A stretch of DNA of 64,000 nucleotides. Source: Ligilactobacillus hayakitensis DSM 18933 = JCM 14209 (GTDB lineage: Bacteria > Bacillota > Bacilli > Lactobacillales > Lactobacillaceae). The stretch spans positions 1 through 64,000 of the forward strand of contig NZ_BAML01000001.1 in assembly GCF_000615845.1 (NCBI RefSeq), in the 5' to 3' direction. Numbering within the stretch: the first letter of the stretch is position 1; every line of letters begins with the position of its first letter. Of the stretch, positions 51,330 through 62,218 are shown in pieces. Position numbers and translations under genes: made by a program. The notes beneath the pieces were generated by a model that was not told the origin of the DNA, ran no database searches, and saw only the letters and a program-made list of their open reading frames with translations.

Positions 51330-52274
51330 ATGGCTGACTTTAAACATGTTACGGTCCTTTTAAATGAGGCAGTAGAAGAATTAGATATTAAACCAGACGG
51401 CGTATACGTTGATTGTACACTCGGTGGGGGAGGGCATAGTGGCTTGATTTTATCTAAATTAAATGAAGAAGGTCGTTTAATTTCGTTTGATCAAGATATT
51501 ACAGCAATTAATTTTAATAAAAGTAAGTTTATTGATGAAGAAAAAATTGGTAAAATAACTTTTGTAAAGAGTAATTTTAGAAACATTAAAACTGAATTAG
51601 AAAACTTAGGAATTACTAAGGTAGACGGTATTTTGTATGATTTAGGAGTTTCATCGCCCCAATTTGATGATGGGCAACGAGGATTTAGTTATAATCACGA
51701 TGCTACTTTAGACATGCGAATGGATCAAAGCCAAACGCTAACAGCAAAAGATATTGTCAATGAGTGGAGTTATGAACAATTAGTCAGGATTTTTTATCGC
51801 TATGGTGAGGAAAAATTTGCCAAGTCAATTGCACGAAGAATTGAAACTAAGCGAAAAACTCAAACAATCGAAACTACAGGTCAATTAGTTGATTTGATTA
51901 AGGAAGCTATTCCTGCAAAAGCTCGTAGAAAAGGTGGTCATCCAGCTAAAAAAACCTTTCAAGCGATTAGAATTGCAGTTAATGATGAATTAGGAGCCCT
52001 AGAAGAGTCATTGGAACAAGCGCTTGATTTGTTGAATCCTAAAGGACGAATTAGTGTGATTACATTTCAATCACTAGAAGATCGATTAGTTAAAGTTATG
52101 TTTAAGCAAAAAACGTCACTACCTGATTTACCTCAAGGATTACCTGTAATTCCGGATGAATATCAAGTTGATTATAGATTAATAACAAGAAAACCAATTT
52201 TACCATCAGAAAAAGAAGTAAGAGAAAATAATCGCGCACATTCTGCAAAACTTAGAGTGATAGCAAAAAAATAA
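51330..52274 (+). CDS. rsmH: 16S rRNA (cytosine(1402)-N4)-methyltransferase RsmH
   Basis: A 314-residue SAM-dependent methyltransferase. The SAM motif [14 protein letters not shown] (about 29-42), [30 protein letters not shown] and the C-terminal [12 protein letters not shown] are standard. It is the second dcw gene, 9 bases after mraZ, with GGAG upstream of the ATG. Confidence 0.97.
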   Translation: MADFKHVTVLLNEAVEELDIKPDGVYVDCTLGGGGHSGLILSKLNEEGRLISFDQDITAINFNKSKFIDEEKIGKITFVKSNFRNIKTELENLGITKVDGILYDLGVSSPQFDDGQRGFSYNHDATLDMRMDQSQTLTAKDIVNEWSYEQLVRIFYRYGEEKFAKSIARRIETKRKTQTIETTGQLVDLIKEAIPAKARRKGGHPAKKTFQAIRIAVNDELGALEESLEQALDLLNPKGRISVITFQSLEDRLVKVMFKQKTSLPDLPQGLPVIPDEYQVDYRLITRKPILPSEKEVRENNRAHSAKLRVIAKK

Positions 52275-52288
52275 GGGAGGGATAGATT

Positions 52289-52639
52289 ATGGCACAAGTA
52301 GCTAGCCAATTGCAACAACAAAGACAGCAACAACAAGAGCAAAAAAATGTATCTAACAGCAACTCAGTATTACTACATAAAAAATTACTAATACCTACAT
52401 ATGCATCAATAGTCTGGATTGGATTAATGACAGTTGGTGTAATTGCTTCAAATGTTGGTTTGACAAACGCACAATTAGAATTACAAAGAAAAACAACACA
52501 GATTAGTCAAATTAATAATAAAAATTCTGATTTAAAGCAAGAAATTAGTGAACTTTCAAATTATTCAAGATTGGAAAAAGTTGCTGATACATCAGGTTTA
52601 ACTTTGAACAATAAAAACATAAGGAATGTAACTAAATGA
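52289..52639 (+). CDS. ftsL: Cell division protein FtsL
   Basis: A 116-residue bitopic protein with a Gln-rich cytoplasmic start (about 5-18), a membrane helix (about 36-57) and an extracellular leucine-zipper coiled coil (about 64-92). FtsL forms the FtsB/FtsL/DivIB bridge that activates the septal synthase. Sequence is poorly conserved in the family; the position between rsmH and the division PBP is decisive. Its stop overlaps the next start in an ATGA, so translation is coupled. Confidence 0.88.
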   Translation: MAQVASQLQQQRQQQQEQKNVSNSNSVLLHKKLLIPTYASIVWIGLMTVGVIASNVGLTNAQLELQRKTTQISQINNKNSDLKQEISELSNYSRLEKVADTSGLTLNNKNIRNVTK

Positions 52640-54786
52640 ATATGAAAAATAAACGTCCTCAAAAATCACCAGAGACAAATCAAAATAATCGCCGTAATTT
52701 CGGGATTTTAATGATAATGCTTATTACTCTAGGTACAATTTTGATTGTTGGACGTTTTTTTTCTATTGCCACATCACATAAAGCACGTGGAGTAGATCTA
52801 AAAACAAGTGTCAAACAATTGTACATGAGTAAAACTGAAATTAAGGCAAAAAGAGGGACGATATACGATGCTGCTAATCAGCCAATTGCCGAAGATACGA
52901 CATCTTATTCGGTTTATATCGTTCTTTCTAAAAGTGCCGTAGCTTATGGAAAAAAATTATATTTGCCTGATAATAAAAAAGATGAAGCTGCTAAGGTTTT
53001 AAGTGAAAATTTACCAATCAGTTATAAAAGAGTACGCAAAATTTTAAGTGCTAATCCGAAGAAATATTATCAAGTAGAGTTAGGTACTGCCGGTGAAAAT
53101 ATTTCTTTGGAGACTAAAAAGAAAATTGATTCATATAAATTATCGGGAATTAATTTTACACCAAAACAAGCACGTTTATATCCTAATGGGTATTTTAGTT
53201 CACATATAGTAGGCTTGGCAGAATCTGAAAACAATAAGTTAATTGGGGTTATGGGGATTGAAAAAGTCTATAATAAGCAACTATCTGGTAAAGATGGTGT
53301 CAGTACCGAAGCAACAGATAGTCATGGTGTAAGGTTACCGGGATCAACACAAAAGAAGCAGGCTGTTCAAAACGGTGATAATATTTACACTACATTAGAT
53401 CCAAAGATTCAATCAACGCTTGAAACCCAATTAACTACAAATCAAAAGAAATTTAATGCGACATCCATTAACGCGGTTGTAATGGACGCTAAAACTGGGA
53501 AAGTTTTAGCTGCTAGTCAACGACCAACCTTTAATTCACAAACAAAAAAAGGTTTGGATCAAGTTTGGAGAAATACTTTAATTGAAGATAGTTACGAGCC
53601 GGGATCAACAATGAAAGTTTTAACGGTCGCAGCGGCGATTAATTCAGGTCACTACAACCCAAATGAAATTTTCGGTACGGGTTCTTATAGTATTGATGGA
53701 CAATCAATCTATGATTGGAATCGTTCGGGATGGGGATATTTAACTGTATCTCAAGGTTTTGCTCGTTCATCTAATGTTGTTATGGCACATTTAGAACAAA
53801 AAATGGGTAAGAAAACATGGATGAATTATATTCGGAAGTTCGGCTTGTTAAGACCTGTAGGATTAGGTTTAGGCTCTGAAACTAGCGGGTCCATAAACTA
53901 TAAATATCCGATAGACCAAGCTAACACTGCATACGGACAAGGGATTAATGTGTCTGTAATGCAAATGATGCAAGCTTTCTCTGCAATTGCTAATGATGGG
54001 AAAATGGTTCAACCACGAATTATTGATAAAATTGTTGATCCTAATAATGGAAAAATAGTTTTCCAATCTAAAACTAAGGTAGTGGGACGACCAATTTCAG
54101 CTAAGACTAGTAAAAAAGTCATTGATATGATGAAGGGTGTTGTATATGACAAAGATGGCTTAGGACATGATTATCAAATCGATGGGTATAAAATTGCTGC
54201 CAAAACAGGGACTGCTCAGATAGCAAATCCAAACGGTGGGGGATATATGAGTGGTGATGCAAATTATACATTCTCTGTAGTGGGGATAGCGCCAGCAGAT
54301 AAGCCTCGTTATATCGTTTATATCACAGTTAAACAACCTAAATCATTTAATAATAATAATGCTACAGAAAATATTGCTAAGATTTTCAAACCAGTTATGA
54401 AACAAGTGCTAGATACAAATAGTAGTCAAGACAATCAAATTAGTAAAAATATTCCAAACGTAATAGGAGAAGATACAAAAAATGCTAAAGAAAAATTAGC
54501 CTCAATAGGTTTCAATCCTGCGGTAATTGGAAATGGAAATGAAATCGTTGAACAATCAGAAAAAGCAGGTTCGGTTATGGTTAGCGGATCAAAAGTTTTA
54601 TTACTCTCAAACGGACAAAAAACCATGCCAGACTTAAATGGTTGGTCGCGTAGTGACATTACTAAATTGTCTAAATTAACTGGCATTAAAGTAACATTTA
54701 AAGGCTCAGGATATGCATACTATCAAAGTATTGCTGCCGGAGGAGAATTGAAAAATTCTGATATTATTGAAATTAAATTAAAATAG
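52636..54786 (+). CDS. pbpX: Division transpeptidase PBP2x with two PASTA domains
   Basis: A 716-residue class B PBP that cross-links septal peptidoglycan with FtsW. N-terminal membrane helix (about 22-42), then a dimerisation domain opening RGTIYDAANQPIAED, then STMK (active-site Ser), SSN and KTGT motifs. Two C-terminal PASTA repeats follow (about 605-660 and 661-716, with IPNVIGEDTKNAKEKL and MPDLNGWSRSDITKL). The start overlaps ftsL. Compare the PASTA-less elongation PBP at 23249. Confidence 0.95.
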   Translation: MNMKNKRPQKSPETNQNNRRNFGILMIMLITLGTILIVGRFFSIATSHKARGVDLKTSVKQLYMSKTEIKAKRGTIYDAANQPIAEDTTSYSVYIVLSKSAVAYGKKLYLPDNKKDEAAKVLSENLPISYKRVRKILSANPKKYYQVELGTAGENISLETKKKIDSYKLSGINFTPKQARLYPNGYFSSHIVGLAESENNKLIGVMGIEKVYNKQLSGKDGVSTEATDSHGVRLPGSTQKKQAVQNGDNIYTTLDPKIQSTLETQLTTNQKKFNATSINAVVMDAKTGKVLAASQRPTFNSQTKKGLDQVWRNTLIEDSYEPGSTMKVLTVAAAINSGHYNPNEIFGTGSYSIDGQSIYDWNRSGWGYLTVSQGFARSSNVVMAHLEQKMGKKTWMNYIRKFGLLRPVGLGLGSETSGSINYKYPIDQANTAYGQGINVSVMQMMQAFSAIANDGKMVQPRIIDKIVDPNNGKIVFQSKTKVVGRPISAKTSKKVIDMMKGVVYDKDGLGHDYQIDGYKIAAKTGTAQIANPNGGGYMSGDANYTFSVVGIAPADKPRYIVYITVKQPKSFNNNNATENIAKIFKPVMKQVLDTNSSQDNQISKNIPNVIGEDTKNAKEKLASIGFNPAVIGNGNEIVEQSEKAGSVMVSGSKVLLLSNGQKTMPDLNGWSRSDITKLSKLTGIKVTFKGSGYAYYQSIAAGGELKNSDIIEIKLK

Positions 54787-54795
54787 GAGAAGAAG

Positions 54796-55758
54796 ATGTT
54801 AGATATTATATTACCAATCGTGAGTGCTTTTGGGTTGACAATCCTCTTTACACCAGCATTCATTAAATATTTCCGTGACAAAAAAGAAGGACAAATGATT
54901 CGAGAAGAAGGGCCAACTTGGCATGAAAAAAAAGCGGGAACTCCAACAATGGGAGGTTTTGTATTTAATATTGTTATAATTTTAGTTGCACTTTTATTCG
55001 GAGCACTAACACAAGTGGGAGTAACTCCTAAATTATTAATTATCACGTTTATCTTGTTATTATATGGATGCTTAGGTATGTGGGATGATTCAATTAAATT
55101 GTTAAAACGTCAAAATGAAGGATTAAAAGCATGGCAAAAATTATCCGGTCAAATTATTGGGGCAATTTTATTTGTAGTAGTATTGATGCATGAAAAATTA
55201 CCATTTTCAGTATTAGTGTTCGGCCATGAATTTAATTTAGGATTAGTATTATATACAATTTTTGCTATTTTTTGGCTAGTTGGTTTTTCAAATGCTGTCA
55301 ATTTAACAGACGGGCTTGACGGATTAGTAGCTGGTCAATCTGTAATTGCATTTGGAACATATGCGATTATTGCATATCACCAAAATCAAATGGATGTAGC
55401 GCTATTTTGTATCACAGTTATTGGTGCATTATTAGGATTTTTAGTATTCAATCACAAACCTGCAAAAATCTTTATGGGAGACATGGGTTCTTTAGCTCTT
55501 GGTGGAGCATTAGCTTCTGTATCTTTAATGACACACCATGAATTTGCTCTTTTGGTGATAGGTTTTGTGTTTGTAATGGAAACTGCGAGTGTAATCTTAC
55601 AAGTTGCATCATTTAAGCTAACAGGAAAAAGAATCTTTAAGATGAGTCCGATCCATCATCATTTTGAAATGTTAGGTTGGAGTGAATGGAAAATTGATAT
55701 TACTTTTTGGACAATAGGAATCATCGGTTCAGTTATAGCATTGTTGGTGATTTTATAA
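54796..55758 (+). CDS. mraY: Phospho-N-acetylmuramoyl-pentapeptide transferase MraY
   Basis: A 320-residue polytopic enzyme (about ten membrane helices) that makes lipid I from UDP-MurNAc-pentapeptide. The family motifs [28 protein letters not shown] and the HHHFE near 295 are intact. In this organism the pentapeptide probably ends in D-Lac (see ddl). AGGAG lies before the ATG, and murD follows 27 bases later. Confidence 0.97.
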   Translation: MLDIILPIVSAFGLTILFTPAFIKYFRDKKEGQMIREEGPTWHEKKAGTPTMGGFVFNIVIILVALLFGALTQVGVTPKLLIITFILLLYGCLGMWDDSIKLLKRQNEGLKAWQKLSGQIIGAILFVVVLMHEKLPFSVLVFGHEFNLGLVLYTIFAIFWLVGFSNAVNLTDGLDGLVAGQSVIAFGTYAIIAYHQNQMDVALFCITVIGALLGFLVFNHKPAKIFMGDMGSLALGGALASVSLMTHHEFALLVIGFVFVMETASVILQVASFKLTGKRIFKMSPIHHHFEMLGWSEWKIDITFWTIGIIGSVIALLVIL

Positions 55759-55785
55759 AATTTCAATAAGAATGAAAGAAGTTAT

Positions 55786-57165
55786 ATGGACATGAAAAAT
55801 ATTGAAACTTACAAAAATAAAACAGTTCTAGTATTAGGACTTGGAAAAAGCGGAATTAATTCGGCGGAACTCCTTTTAAAATTAGGTGCAAAAGTCATAG
55901 TAAATGATAAAAATACTCCCCAAAAAATGGATGATATCAACCGCCTAGAAAAACTTGGAGCTAAAGTGATAACTGGGAGTCATCCAACTGAATTATTAGA
56001 AAATGTAGATTTAATGGTTAAAAATCCAGGCATTCCATACAATAATATTATGGTTGCGACAGCAATAAAACGTAATATTAATATTATTACCGAACCAGAA
56101 TTAGCTTTCGAAATTAGTGAAGCACCTTTTATTTCGGTCACAGGAACAAACGGAAAAACAACAACGACTACATTAATTTCAATGATGTTAAATCAAAATT
56201 GTGCTAAGGGCCATGCTTATGCTGCTGGAAATATTGGGATTCCACTTAGCGAGGTGGCTCAAAAAGCAACAAAAGACGATCAAATTGTAAGTGAACTGTC
56301 AAGTTTTCAGTTAATGGGAATTACAGAACTTCATCCCAAAATTGCTGTTTTGACGAATGTATACGAAGCCCATCTTGATTATCATGGATCGAGAGAAGAT
56401 TATATTAAGGCGAAGATGAATATTGTAAAAAATCAAACGGCTGACGATTATTTTGTTGTGAACTGGGATAATGAAGAATGGCAAAATTTAAGTCGCCTTA
56501 CTGCTGCAAAAGTGATTCCATTTTCACGGTTAAAGAAATCTACTGATGGAGTTTATGTGGATAATGATAAAATCTACTACAAAGATGAAGTGGTTGCGAA
56601 GTTATCAGATATCAAGGTTCCAGGAAGCCATAATGTTGAAAACTGTCTCGCAGCAATTGCAGTAGCTAAAATTCAAGGAAAGACTAGCCAAGAAATTGTT
56701 GAAGTTCTACATAATTTTTCAGGTGTAAGACATCGAACACAATTTGTAAGAAGTATTGCTCAACGGAAATTTTATAATGACTCGAAAGCAACAAATATGG
56801 AGGCAACAGAAAAAGCCTTAGCAGGATTTTCGGGACCAGTTGTTTTATTAGCAGGTGGATTAGATCGAGGGGTAACTTTTGAAAAGTTAGAACCTGCCTT
56901 AAAAAATGTACGGGCAATGATTGTTTTTGGAGAAACTGCAGACTTATTAGCGAAAGCGGGTAAAAATGCAGGTGTTAAAAAAATCATTAAGACTGAAAAT
57001 GCTGTGACAGCAGTACCAATTGCTTTTGAAGAAAGTCAACCAGGGGATGTCATTCTTTTATCACCAGCCTGTGCAAGTTGGGATCAATGGCCAACATTTG
57101 AAGTTAGAGGCGATAAATTTATTGATGCAGTTGAGAAATTAGCAGAAAAATTGGAGGATAAGTAA
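55786..57165 (+). CDS. murD: UDP-N-acetylmuramoylalanine--D-glutamate ligase MurD
   Basis: A 459-residue Mur ligase that adds D-Glu. The N-terminal UDP domain has [11 protein letters not shown]. The central ATP motif is [11 protein letters not shown] (about 122-132), with the C-terminal YNDSKATN near 330 and [11 protein letters not shown] near the end. ATG 55786 is preceded by GAAAGAAG; a second Met two codons on is possible. Only one base separates it from murG. Confidence 0.97.
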   Translation: MDMKNIETYKNKTVLVLGLGKSGINSAELLLKLGAKVIVNDKNTPQKMDDINRLEKLGAKVITGSHPTELLENVDLMVKNPGIPYNNIMVATAIKRNINIITEPELAFEISEAPFISVTGTNGKTTTTTLISMMLNQNCAKGHAYAAGNIGIPLSEVAQKATKDDQIVSELSSFQLMGITELHPKIAVLTNVYEAHLDYHGSREDYIKAKMNIVKNQTADDYFVVNWDNEEWQNLSRLTAAKVIPFSRLKKSTDGVYVDNDKIYYKDEVVAKLSDIKVPGSHNVENCLAAIAVAKIQGKTSQEIVEVLHNFSGVRHRTQFVRSIAQRKFYNDSKATNMEATEKALAGFSGPVVLLAGGLDRGVTFEKLEPALKNVRAMIVFGETADLLAKAGKNAGVKKIIKTENAVTAVPIAFEESQPGDVILLSPACASWDQWPTFEVRGDKFIDAVEKLAEKLEDK

Positions 57166-57166
57166 A

Positions 57167-58264
57167 ATGAAGTTACTTGTTTCAGGGGGCGGTACTGGAG
57201 GCCATATTTACCCCGCACTAGCTTTAATTGAAGCTGTAAAGAAAAAATATCCAGATTCAGAAATTTTGTATGTCGGAACAAATAAAGGCCTGGAAAGTAG
57301 AATTGTTCCTGATGCTGGAATAGATTTTAAAACAGTTGAAATTCAAGGGTTTAAAAGATCGTTTTCTGTAGAAAACTTTAAGACAGTCTATCTATTTTTA
57401 AAGAGTGTTCATGATAGTAAAAAAATTATCAAAGAATTTAAACCAGACGTAGTTGTCGGTACTGGGGGATATGTTTGTGGTTCAGTTGTTTTTGCAGCTT
57501 CAAGAATGAATATTCCAACTTTTATTCACGAGCAAAATAGTGTGGCGGGAATTACAAATAAATTCCTTGGTCATTTCGTTGATAAAATTGGGATTTGTTT
57601 TGAAGATGTGAAAGGTGATTTTCCAGCTAAAAAAGTTGAATTTACAGGGAATCCTCGGGCTCAACAAGTGGCAAATATGGTTAATACGCATCGATTAGAA
57701 ACAGAATATGGTTTAGACAGAGCAATGCCAACTGTATTAGTTTTTGGTGGTTCAAGAGGTGCTGAGGGAATAAATCAAGCAATGGTTGAGGCAGCAGAAA
57801 TGTTGCAAGGGAAAAATTACCAAGTATTATTTGTAACTGGGAAGGTACACTTTGATAAAATTTCAGAAAAGTTATCTCAAAAAGCAATACCAGAAAATTT
57901 CTATATTGAACCTTATATTGATGATATGCCTGCAATTTTACCAGAAGTTGATGTGATCGTAGGACGGGCTGGAGCAACAAGTTTGGCTGAGATTACAGCT
58001 TTAGGAATTCCTAGTATTTTAATTCCTAGTCCATACGTAACTAATGATCATCAAACTAAAAATGCGATGAGTTTAGTTAATCAAAACGCGGCATTAATGA
58101 TTAAGGAAAAAGATTTATCAGGAAAAGTTTTAATTTCTGAAATTGATTCTATTTTGACATCAGTAGAGCAAAGAAATCAAATGGTAGCTAATGCTAAAAA
58201 AGCAGGGGTTGCTGATGCCGCAGATAAGGTTATTAGTGTATTAGAAGATATAATTAAGAAATAA
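57167..58264 (+). CDS. murG: UDP-GlcNAc:lipid I N-acetylglucosaminyltransferase MurG
   Basis: A 365-residue GT-B glycosyltransferase that makes lipid II at the inner membrane face. [11 protein letters not shown] (about 7-17) and GTGGYVCG are the two N-terminal glycine loops, FGGSRGA begins the UDP-GlcNAc domain, and [11 protein letters not shown] carries the acceptor-sugar Glu. GGAGG lies upstream of the ATG inside the murD end. Confidence 0.97.
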   Translation: MKLLVSGGGTGGHIYPALALIEAVKKKYPDSEILYVGTNKGLESRIVPDAGIDFKTVEIQGFKRSFSVENFKTVYLFLKSVHDSKKIIKEFKPDVVVGTGGYVCGSVVFAASRMNIPTFIHEQNSVAGITNKFLGHFVDKIGICFEDVKGDFPAKKVEFTGNPRAQQVANMVNTHRLETEYGLDRAMPTVLVFGGSRGAEGINQAMVEAAEMLQGKNYQVLFVTGKVHFDKISEKLSQKAIPENFYIEPYIDDMPAILPEVDVIVGRAGATSLAEITALGIPSILIPSPYVTNDHQTKNAMSLVNQNAALMIKEKDLSGKVLISEIDSILTSVEQRNQMVANAKKAGVADAADKVISVLEDIIKK

Positions 58265-58280
58265 TAAGAAGAGGTGTGTT

Positions 58281-59150
58281 GTGTTTAAGAATAGTAAAAT
58301 AAATTCAAAAAAGAAACGTGATATTGATTTGAATGAATTGACACCATGGGAAAGACAACAACTTCTTAGAAAAGAAAAAATTAAGCAAAATACGACTTCT
58401 AAAAAAAAGCCAAAAAAACGAATGACATCTAATTTAGTCCGCTTCAATTCAACTAAAAGAAAACGATTAGCAAAAAATACCACGATTTTATTAGGTATCT
58501 TTACAATTTTATTAATATTGTCAGGATACTTAATTTCTCCATTAAGTCGGGTAAAGAATGTTAAGTTGACAGGAGTTGATGAGCCAAGCAAAGAAGCTAT
58601 CCTTCAAGCGAGTGGCATTCATGATGGCGAATCACGATATGCGGTGTTGCTTCAAGAAAAGAAAATAATACGAAAAATTAAAAGTGAAGTTAATACAGTA
58701 AAAAGCGCAAATATTAGTATGGAGCATAATGAAATAAAAATTTCAATTACGCAATATCGTATCAGCGGTTACCTTAAAGAAAAAGGTAAGTACTACAAAA
58801 TATCATATCGCGGAGATATTGATAAAAATCCACAAGATAATGTAAATAATAATTTACCGGTATTTGTTGGTTTTAAAAAGCGAAGTGATATTGTAAAATG
58901 TGCCCAAGAATTAGGAAAACTACAACCCAAAATTAATCGTTTAATTTCAGAAGTACACTATGTACCAACTAAATTAAATTCAAAAAGAGTTCGATTAATT
59001 ATGAATGATGGAAATGAAGTGCTAGGGAATTTAAACAAGTTATCTGTAGCAATGCCATATTACCCAAGTATGTCAAAAAGTATGAAAGAAAAAGGAATTA
59101 TTGACATTCAAGTCGGTGCATATTCATATCCTTACTCAGATAAAAAATAA
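58281..59150 (+). CDS. divIB: Cell division protein DivIB (FtsQ)
   Basis: A 289-residue bitopic protein. A long basic cytoplasmic segment (about 1-65) precedes one membrane helix (about 71-90), then the POTRA domain, starting VKNVKLTGVDEPS, and the beta domain. It stabilises FtsL and regulates septal synthesis. The start is GTG with GAGGTG upstream. The 113-base gap to ftsA is the longest within this cluster and contains a possible extended -10 (TGg-TAAAAT, about 59187-59195). Confidence 0.92.
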   Translation: MFKNSKINSKKKRDIDLNELTPWERQQLLRKEKIKQNTTSKKKPKKRMTSNLVRFNSTKRKRLAKNTTILLGIFTILLILSGYLISPLSRVKNVKLTGVDEPSKEAILQASGIHDGESRYAVLLQEKKIIRKIKSEVNTVKSANISMEHNEIKISITQYRISGYLKEKGKYYKISYRGDIDKNPQDNVNNNLPVFVGFKKRSDIVKCAQELGKLQPKINRLISEVHYVPTKLNSKRVRLIMNDGNEVLGNLNKLSVAMPYYPSMSKSMKEKGIIDIQVGAYSYPYSDKK

Positions 59151-59263
59151 AATCTATGGATTACGTAGCACAATTCAATATTTGTGTGGTAAAATTTATA
59201 TATTGAACTAATTATGCAAAAAATGAGTAAAAGCAATGAGAAAAGATAGGGAGGTTGGTTAAA

Positions 59264-60679
59264 ATGGAAGGTTCTGAAATCTATGTGGGATTAGACATTG
59301 GAACTACTTCAATAAAAGTAATTATTGCAGAACACGTTAAGGGTCAGGTTAATATTATCGGTTACGGTAATACAAAATCTGAAGGCTTAAATCGTGGTGT
59401 AATAGTAGATATTGATCAAGTAGTAGCAACAATTAAAGATGCAGTAAAACAAGCTGAACAAAAGGCAAGCTTATCAGTAGAGAAGGTGACAGTTGGAATC
59501 CCAGCCAACTTATTACAAATTGAAAAGTGTCACGGAATGGTATCGGTAAGTAATGATAATGGAAGTGCTAGAGAAATTACGGAAGAAGATGTTTTCCAAG
59601 TTACGCAAGCAGCTTTAGTTCAAAACTTGCCACCAGAACGTGATGTAATTGATATTGTACCTGATGAATTTATTGTTGATGGATTCGATGGTATTAAAGA
59701 TCCACGCGGAATGGTTGGCGTGCGTATGGAAATGCACGCAATTATGTATACTGGTCCTAAAACTATTTTACATAATATTAAGAAATGTATTGAACGTGCT
59801 GGGTTAAAAGTTGATGGAACGGTCGTAGCCCCATTAGCAACTGCCAAATTAGCAATGACAGATGCAGAACAAGATTTCGGTTCAATTTTAGTTGATTTAG
59901 GTGGTGGCCAAACAACAGCTGCCGTCATCCACGATCACAAGTTGAAGTATACTTATGTAGATCAAGAAGGTGGCGACTATGTTACTCGTGATATTTCTGT
60001 TGTATTGAATACTTCAATTGAAAGTGCTGAAAATTTGAAACGTACTTATGGTTATGCAATGGCTAATTTAACATCTTCTGAAGATGTATTTCCAGTACAA
60101 GTAGTAGGAAAGCAAGAACCAGAGCAAATCTCAGAAGAATATTTAGCTGAAATTATTGAAGCACGTTTAAGACAAGTATTCATGAAGATGAACCATGCTT
60201 TAAGTGATGTATCTGCGTTAGACTTACCTGGCGGAATTATTTTGACTGGTGGAATGGCTGCGTTACCTGGGATTAAGGAATTAGCTGAAGAAATTTTTGG
60301 GGTAAATGTTAAAGTATATATTCCTCAAGAAATGAATTTAAGATTCCCTTCGTTTGCACAAGTAATTGGATTAGTAGGATATGTTACAAAACAATCAGAA
60401 ATTGAAAAACTTGTAAAAGAAAGCCAAGAAAACGACATTGAAAGCGTACAACAGTTTAAGTATAATACTAAAGTAGAAAGCAACAACGCAGAAGAAGTTG
60501 CTCCAAAAGCAGGTATAAGACTTTATACTGGATCTAACAACAAAAAAGAAACAAATGAATCAGTTTCACAAGTTAAAGAAGAAATTAAGCGTCCAAAAGT
60601 AAAAGATGAAAAGCCTAAAAATAAAGGTGAAGGATTTATTCAATCTGTGGGCAATTTTATAAGTAAATATTTTGATTAA
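59264..60679 (+). CDS. ftsA: Cell division actin homologue FtsA
   Basis: A 471-residue actin-like protein that anchors FtsZ to the membrane. GLDIGTTSIKVIIAE (about 9-23), LVDLGGGQTTAAV and ILTGGMAALPG are the nucleotide motifs. A low-complexity linker (about 390-450) leads to the C-terminal amphipathic helix IQSVGNFISKYF for membrane binding. ATG 59264 lies 8 bases after GGGAGG; TTG 59255 overlaps that site. Confidence 0.96.
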   Translation: MEGSEIYVGLDIGTTSIKVIIAEHVKGQVNIIGYGNTKSEGLNRGVIVDIDQVVATIKDAVKQAEQKASLSVEKVTVGIPANLLQIEKCHGMVSVSNDNGSAREITEEDVFQVTQAALVQNLPPERDVIDIVPDEFIVDGFDGIKDPRGMVGVRMEMHAIMYTGPKTILHNIKKCIERAGLKVDGTVVAPLATAKLAMTDAEQDFGSILVDLGGGQTTAAVIHDHKLKYTYVDQEGGDYVTRDISVVLNTSIESAENLKRTYGYAMANLTSSEDVFPVQVVGKQEPEQISEEYLAEIIEARLRQVFMKMNHALSDVSALDLPGGIILTGGMAALPGIKELAEEIFGVNVKVYIPQEMNLRFPSFAQVIGLVGYVTKQSEIEKLVKESQENDIESVQQFKYNTKVESNNAEEVAPKAGIRLYTGSNNKKETNESVSQVKEEIKRPKVKDEKPKNKGEGFIQSVGNFISKYFD

Positions 60680-60701
60680 TAAACAAATGGAGGAGAAGTA
60701 A

Positions 60702-61931
60702 ATGGAAATTTCTTTAGATACAGAAAAAAATGACAATGCAAAAATTAAAGTAATTGGTGTAGGGGGCGCAGGTGGAAACGCTGTAAACCGTATGATTGCT
60801 GATGACGTAAAAGGTGTAGAATTCATAGTAGCAAATACTGATGTCCAAGCATTAAAAGATTCAAATGCTGAAACAAAAATTCAATTAGGTCCTAAATTAA
60901 CAAGAGGTTTAGGTGCAGGTTCAAATCCAGAAATTGGTAATAAATCTGCTAAAGAAAGTGAAGAAGCAATTGCAGAAGCTCTTCAAGGCGCAGATATGAT
61001 TTTTGTTACTGCCGGAATGGGTGGCGGTACTGGTACAGGTGCTGCACCAGTAATTGCCAAAATCGCTAAAGACCAAGGGGCATTGACTGTTGGTGTTGTA
61101 ACACGTCCATTTAGTTTTGAAGGACCAAAGCGTGCTCGTTTTGCGGCTGAAGGTGTTGCACAAATGAAAGAACACGTTGATACATTGGTTATCATTGCAA
61201 ATAATAAGTTATTAGAAATTGTTGATAAAAAGACACCAATGTTACAAGCATTCCAAGAAGCTGATAACGTATTACGTCAAGGGGTACAAGGTATTTCTGA
61301 CTTAATTACTGCTCCAGGATACATTAACTTGGACTTTGCTGATGTTAAAACTCTTATGGAAAACCAAGGTTCAGCTCTTATGGGAATTGGAACTGCGAAC
61401 GGTGAAAATAGAACAGTAGAAGCAACTAAGAAAGCTATTTCATCACCATTGCTTGAAGTTTCAATTGATGGTGCTGAACAAGTTATTATTAACATTACTG
61501 GTGGACCAGACTTAGGATTATTTGAAGCACAAGAAGCATCTGAAATCGTTGCACAAGCAGCAACATCAGATGTTAATATTATGTTTGGTACTTCAATTAA
61601 TGAAGATTTAGGCGACTCAGTAGTTGTTACAGTTATCGCTACAGGTATTGATAAGAAAAAAACTGAAGGGCCAAAACGAAATCGCTCAGCGCGTATGACT
61701 ATGGACAATCAACAACCAGCAGAACCAAGAATTCAAAATGATCCGCTAAATGATTGGGATGCAAATCGTGAAATGAATCGTAATGTTGCTCCACAACAAG
61801 AAAGAGCTAATGAATTTGGAAATATGGAACGCCAAGATTTCAATATTTTCCAAGCTGATTCATCACAAGACACAAATAGTGACGATGATGGTTTAAATAC
61901 TCCTCCATTCTTACGTCACCGTCGTAACTAA
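60702..61931 (+). CDS. ftsZ: Cell division GTPase FtsZ
   Basis: A 409-residue tubulin homologue. [13 protein letters not shown], the tubulin signature [11 protein letters not shown] (about 107-117) and the synergy-loop region [11 protein letters not shown] are conserved. A variable linker (about 320-390) ends in the partner-binding peptide [17 protein letters not shown] precedes the ATG. The next gene is yggT, with no sepF between, unlike many lactobacilli. Confidence 0.98.
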   Translation: MEISLDTEKNDNAKIKVIGVGGAGGNAVNRMIADDVKGVEFIVANTDVQALKDSNAETKIQLGPKLTRGLGAGSNPEIGNKSAKESEEAIAEALQGADMIFVTAGMGGGTGTGAAPVIAKIAKDQGALTVGVVTRPFSFEGPKRARFAAEGVAQMKEHVDTLVIIANNKLLEIVDKKTPMLQAFQEADNVLRQGVQGISDLITAPGYINLDFADVKTLMENQGSALMGIGTANGENRTVEATKKAISSPLLEVSIDGAEQVIINITGGPDLGLFEAQEASEIVAQAATSDVNIMFGTSINEDLGDSVVVTVIATGIDKKKTEGPKRNRSARMTMDNQQPAEPRIQNDPLNDWDANREMNRNVAPQQERANEFGNMERQDFNIFQADSSQDTNSDDDGLNTPPFLRHRRN

Positions 61932-61956
61932 AATTCATAAGAGATTGGAGAAAACA

Positions 61957-62217
61957 ATGTTACTCAGTATCGTATCATATTTATTTCAAGCCTATGAACT
62001 GGCAATCCTAGTGTACGTGCTAATGTCTTGGTTTCCTGGTGCATATGCAACAGGTCTTGGGAGATTTATCGTAAAAATTGTTGATCCATATCTATCAAAA
62101 TTTAGATTTATCCCACCAATTTTTGGATTAAGTTTTAGCCCAATTATTGCACTTATTTTCTTGGATTTTGTAAAAAAGGGAACCTTCCTTGTTCTTATAA
62201 AGTTAGGCCTTGTTTAA
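61957..62217 (+). CDS. ylmG: YggT family membrane protein (YlmG)
   Basis: An 86-residue protein with two membrane helices and the family's MSWFPG and ..GLSFSPIIALIFLD segments. YggT/YlmG proteins accompany the division cluster in bacteria and plastids; the precise role is not known. ATG 61957 follows GGAG by 7 bases; the TTG at 61945 overlaps it. Its stop lies next to the ylmH start. Confidence 0.9.
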   Translation: MLLSIVSYLFQAYELAILVYVLMSWFPGAYATGLGRFIVKIVDPYLSKFRFIPPIFGLSFSPIIALIFLDFVKKGTFLVLIKLGLV

Positions 62218-62218
62218 A

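Noticed and set aside
61277-61708. 143-codon open frame on the minus strand opposite ftsZ
   Set aside because: Codon pattern and composition follow from ftsZ on the other strand; no ribosome site and no recognisable motif.
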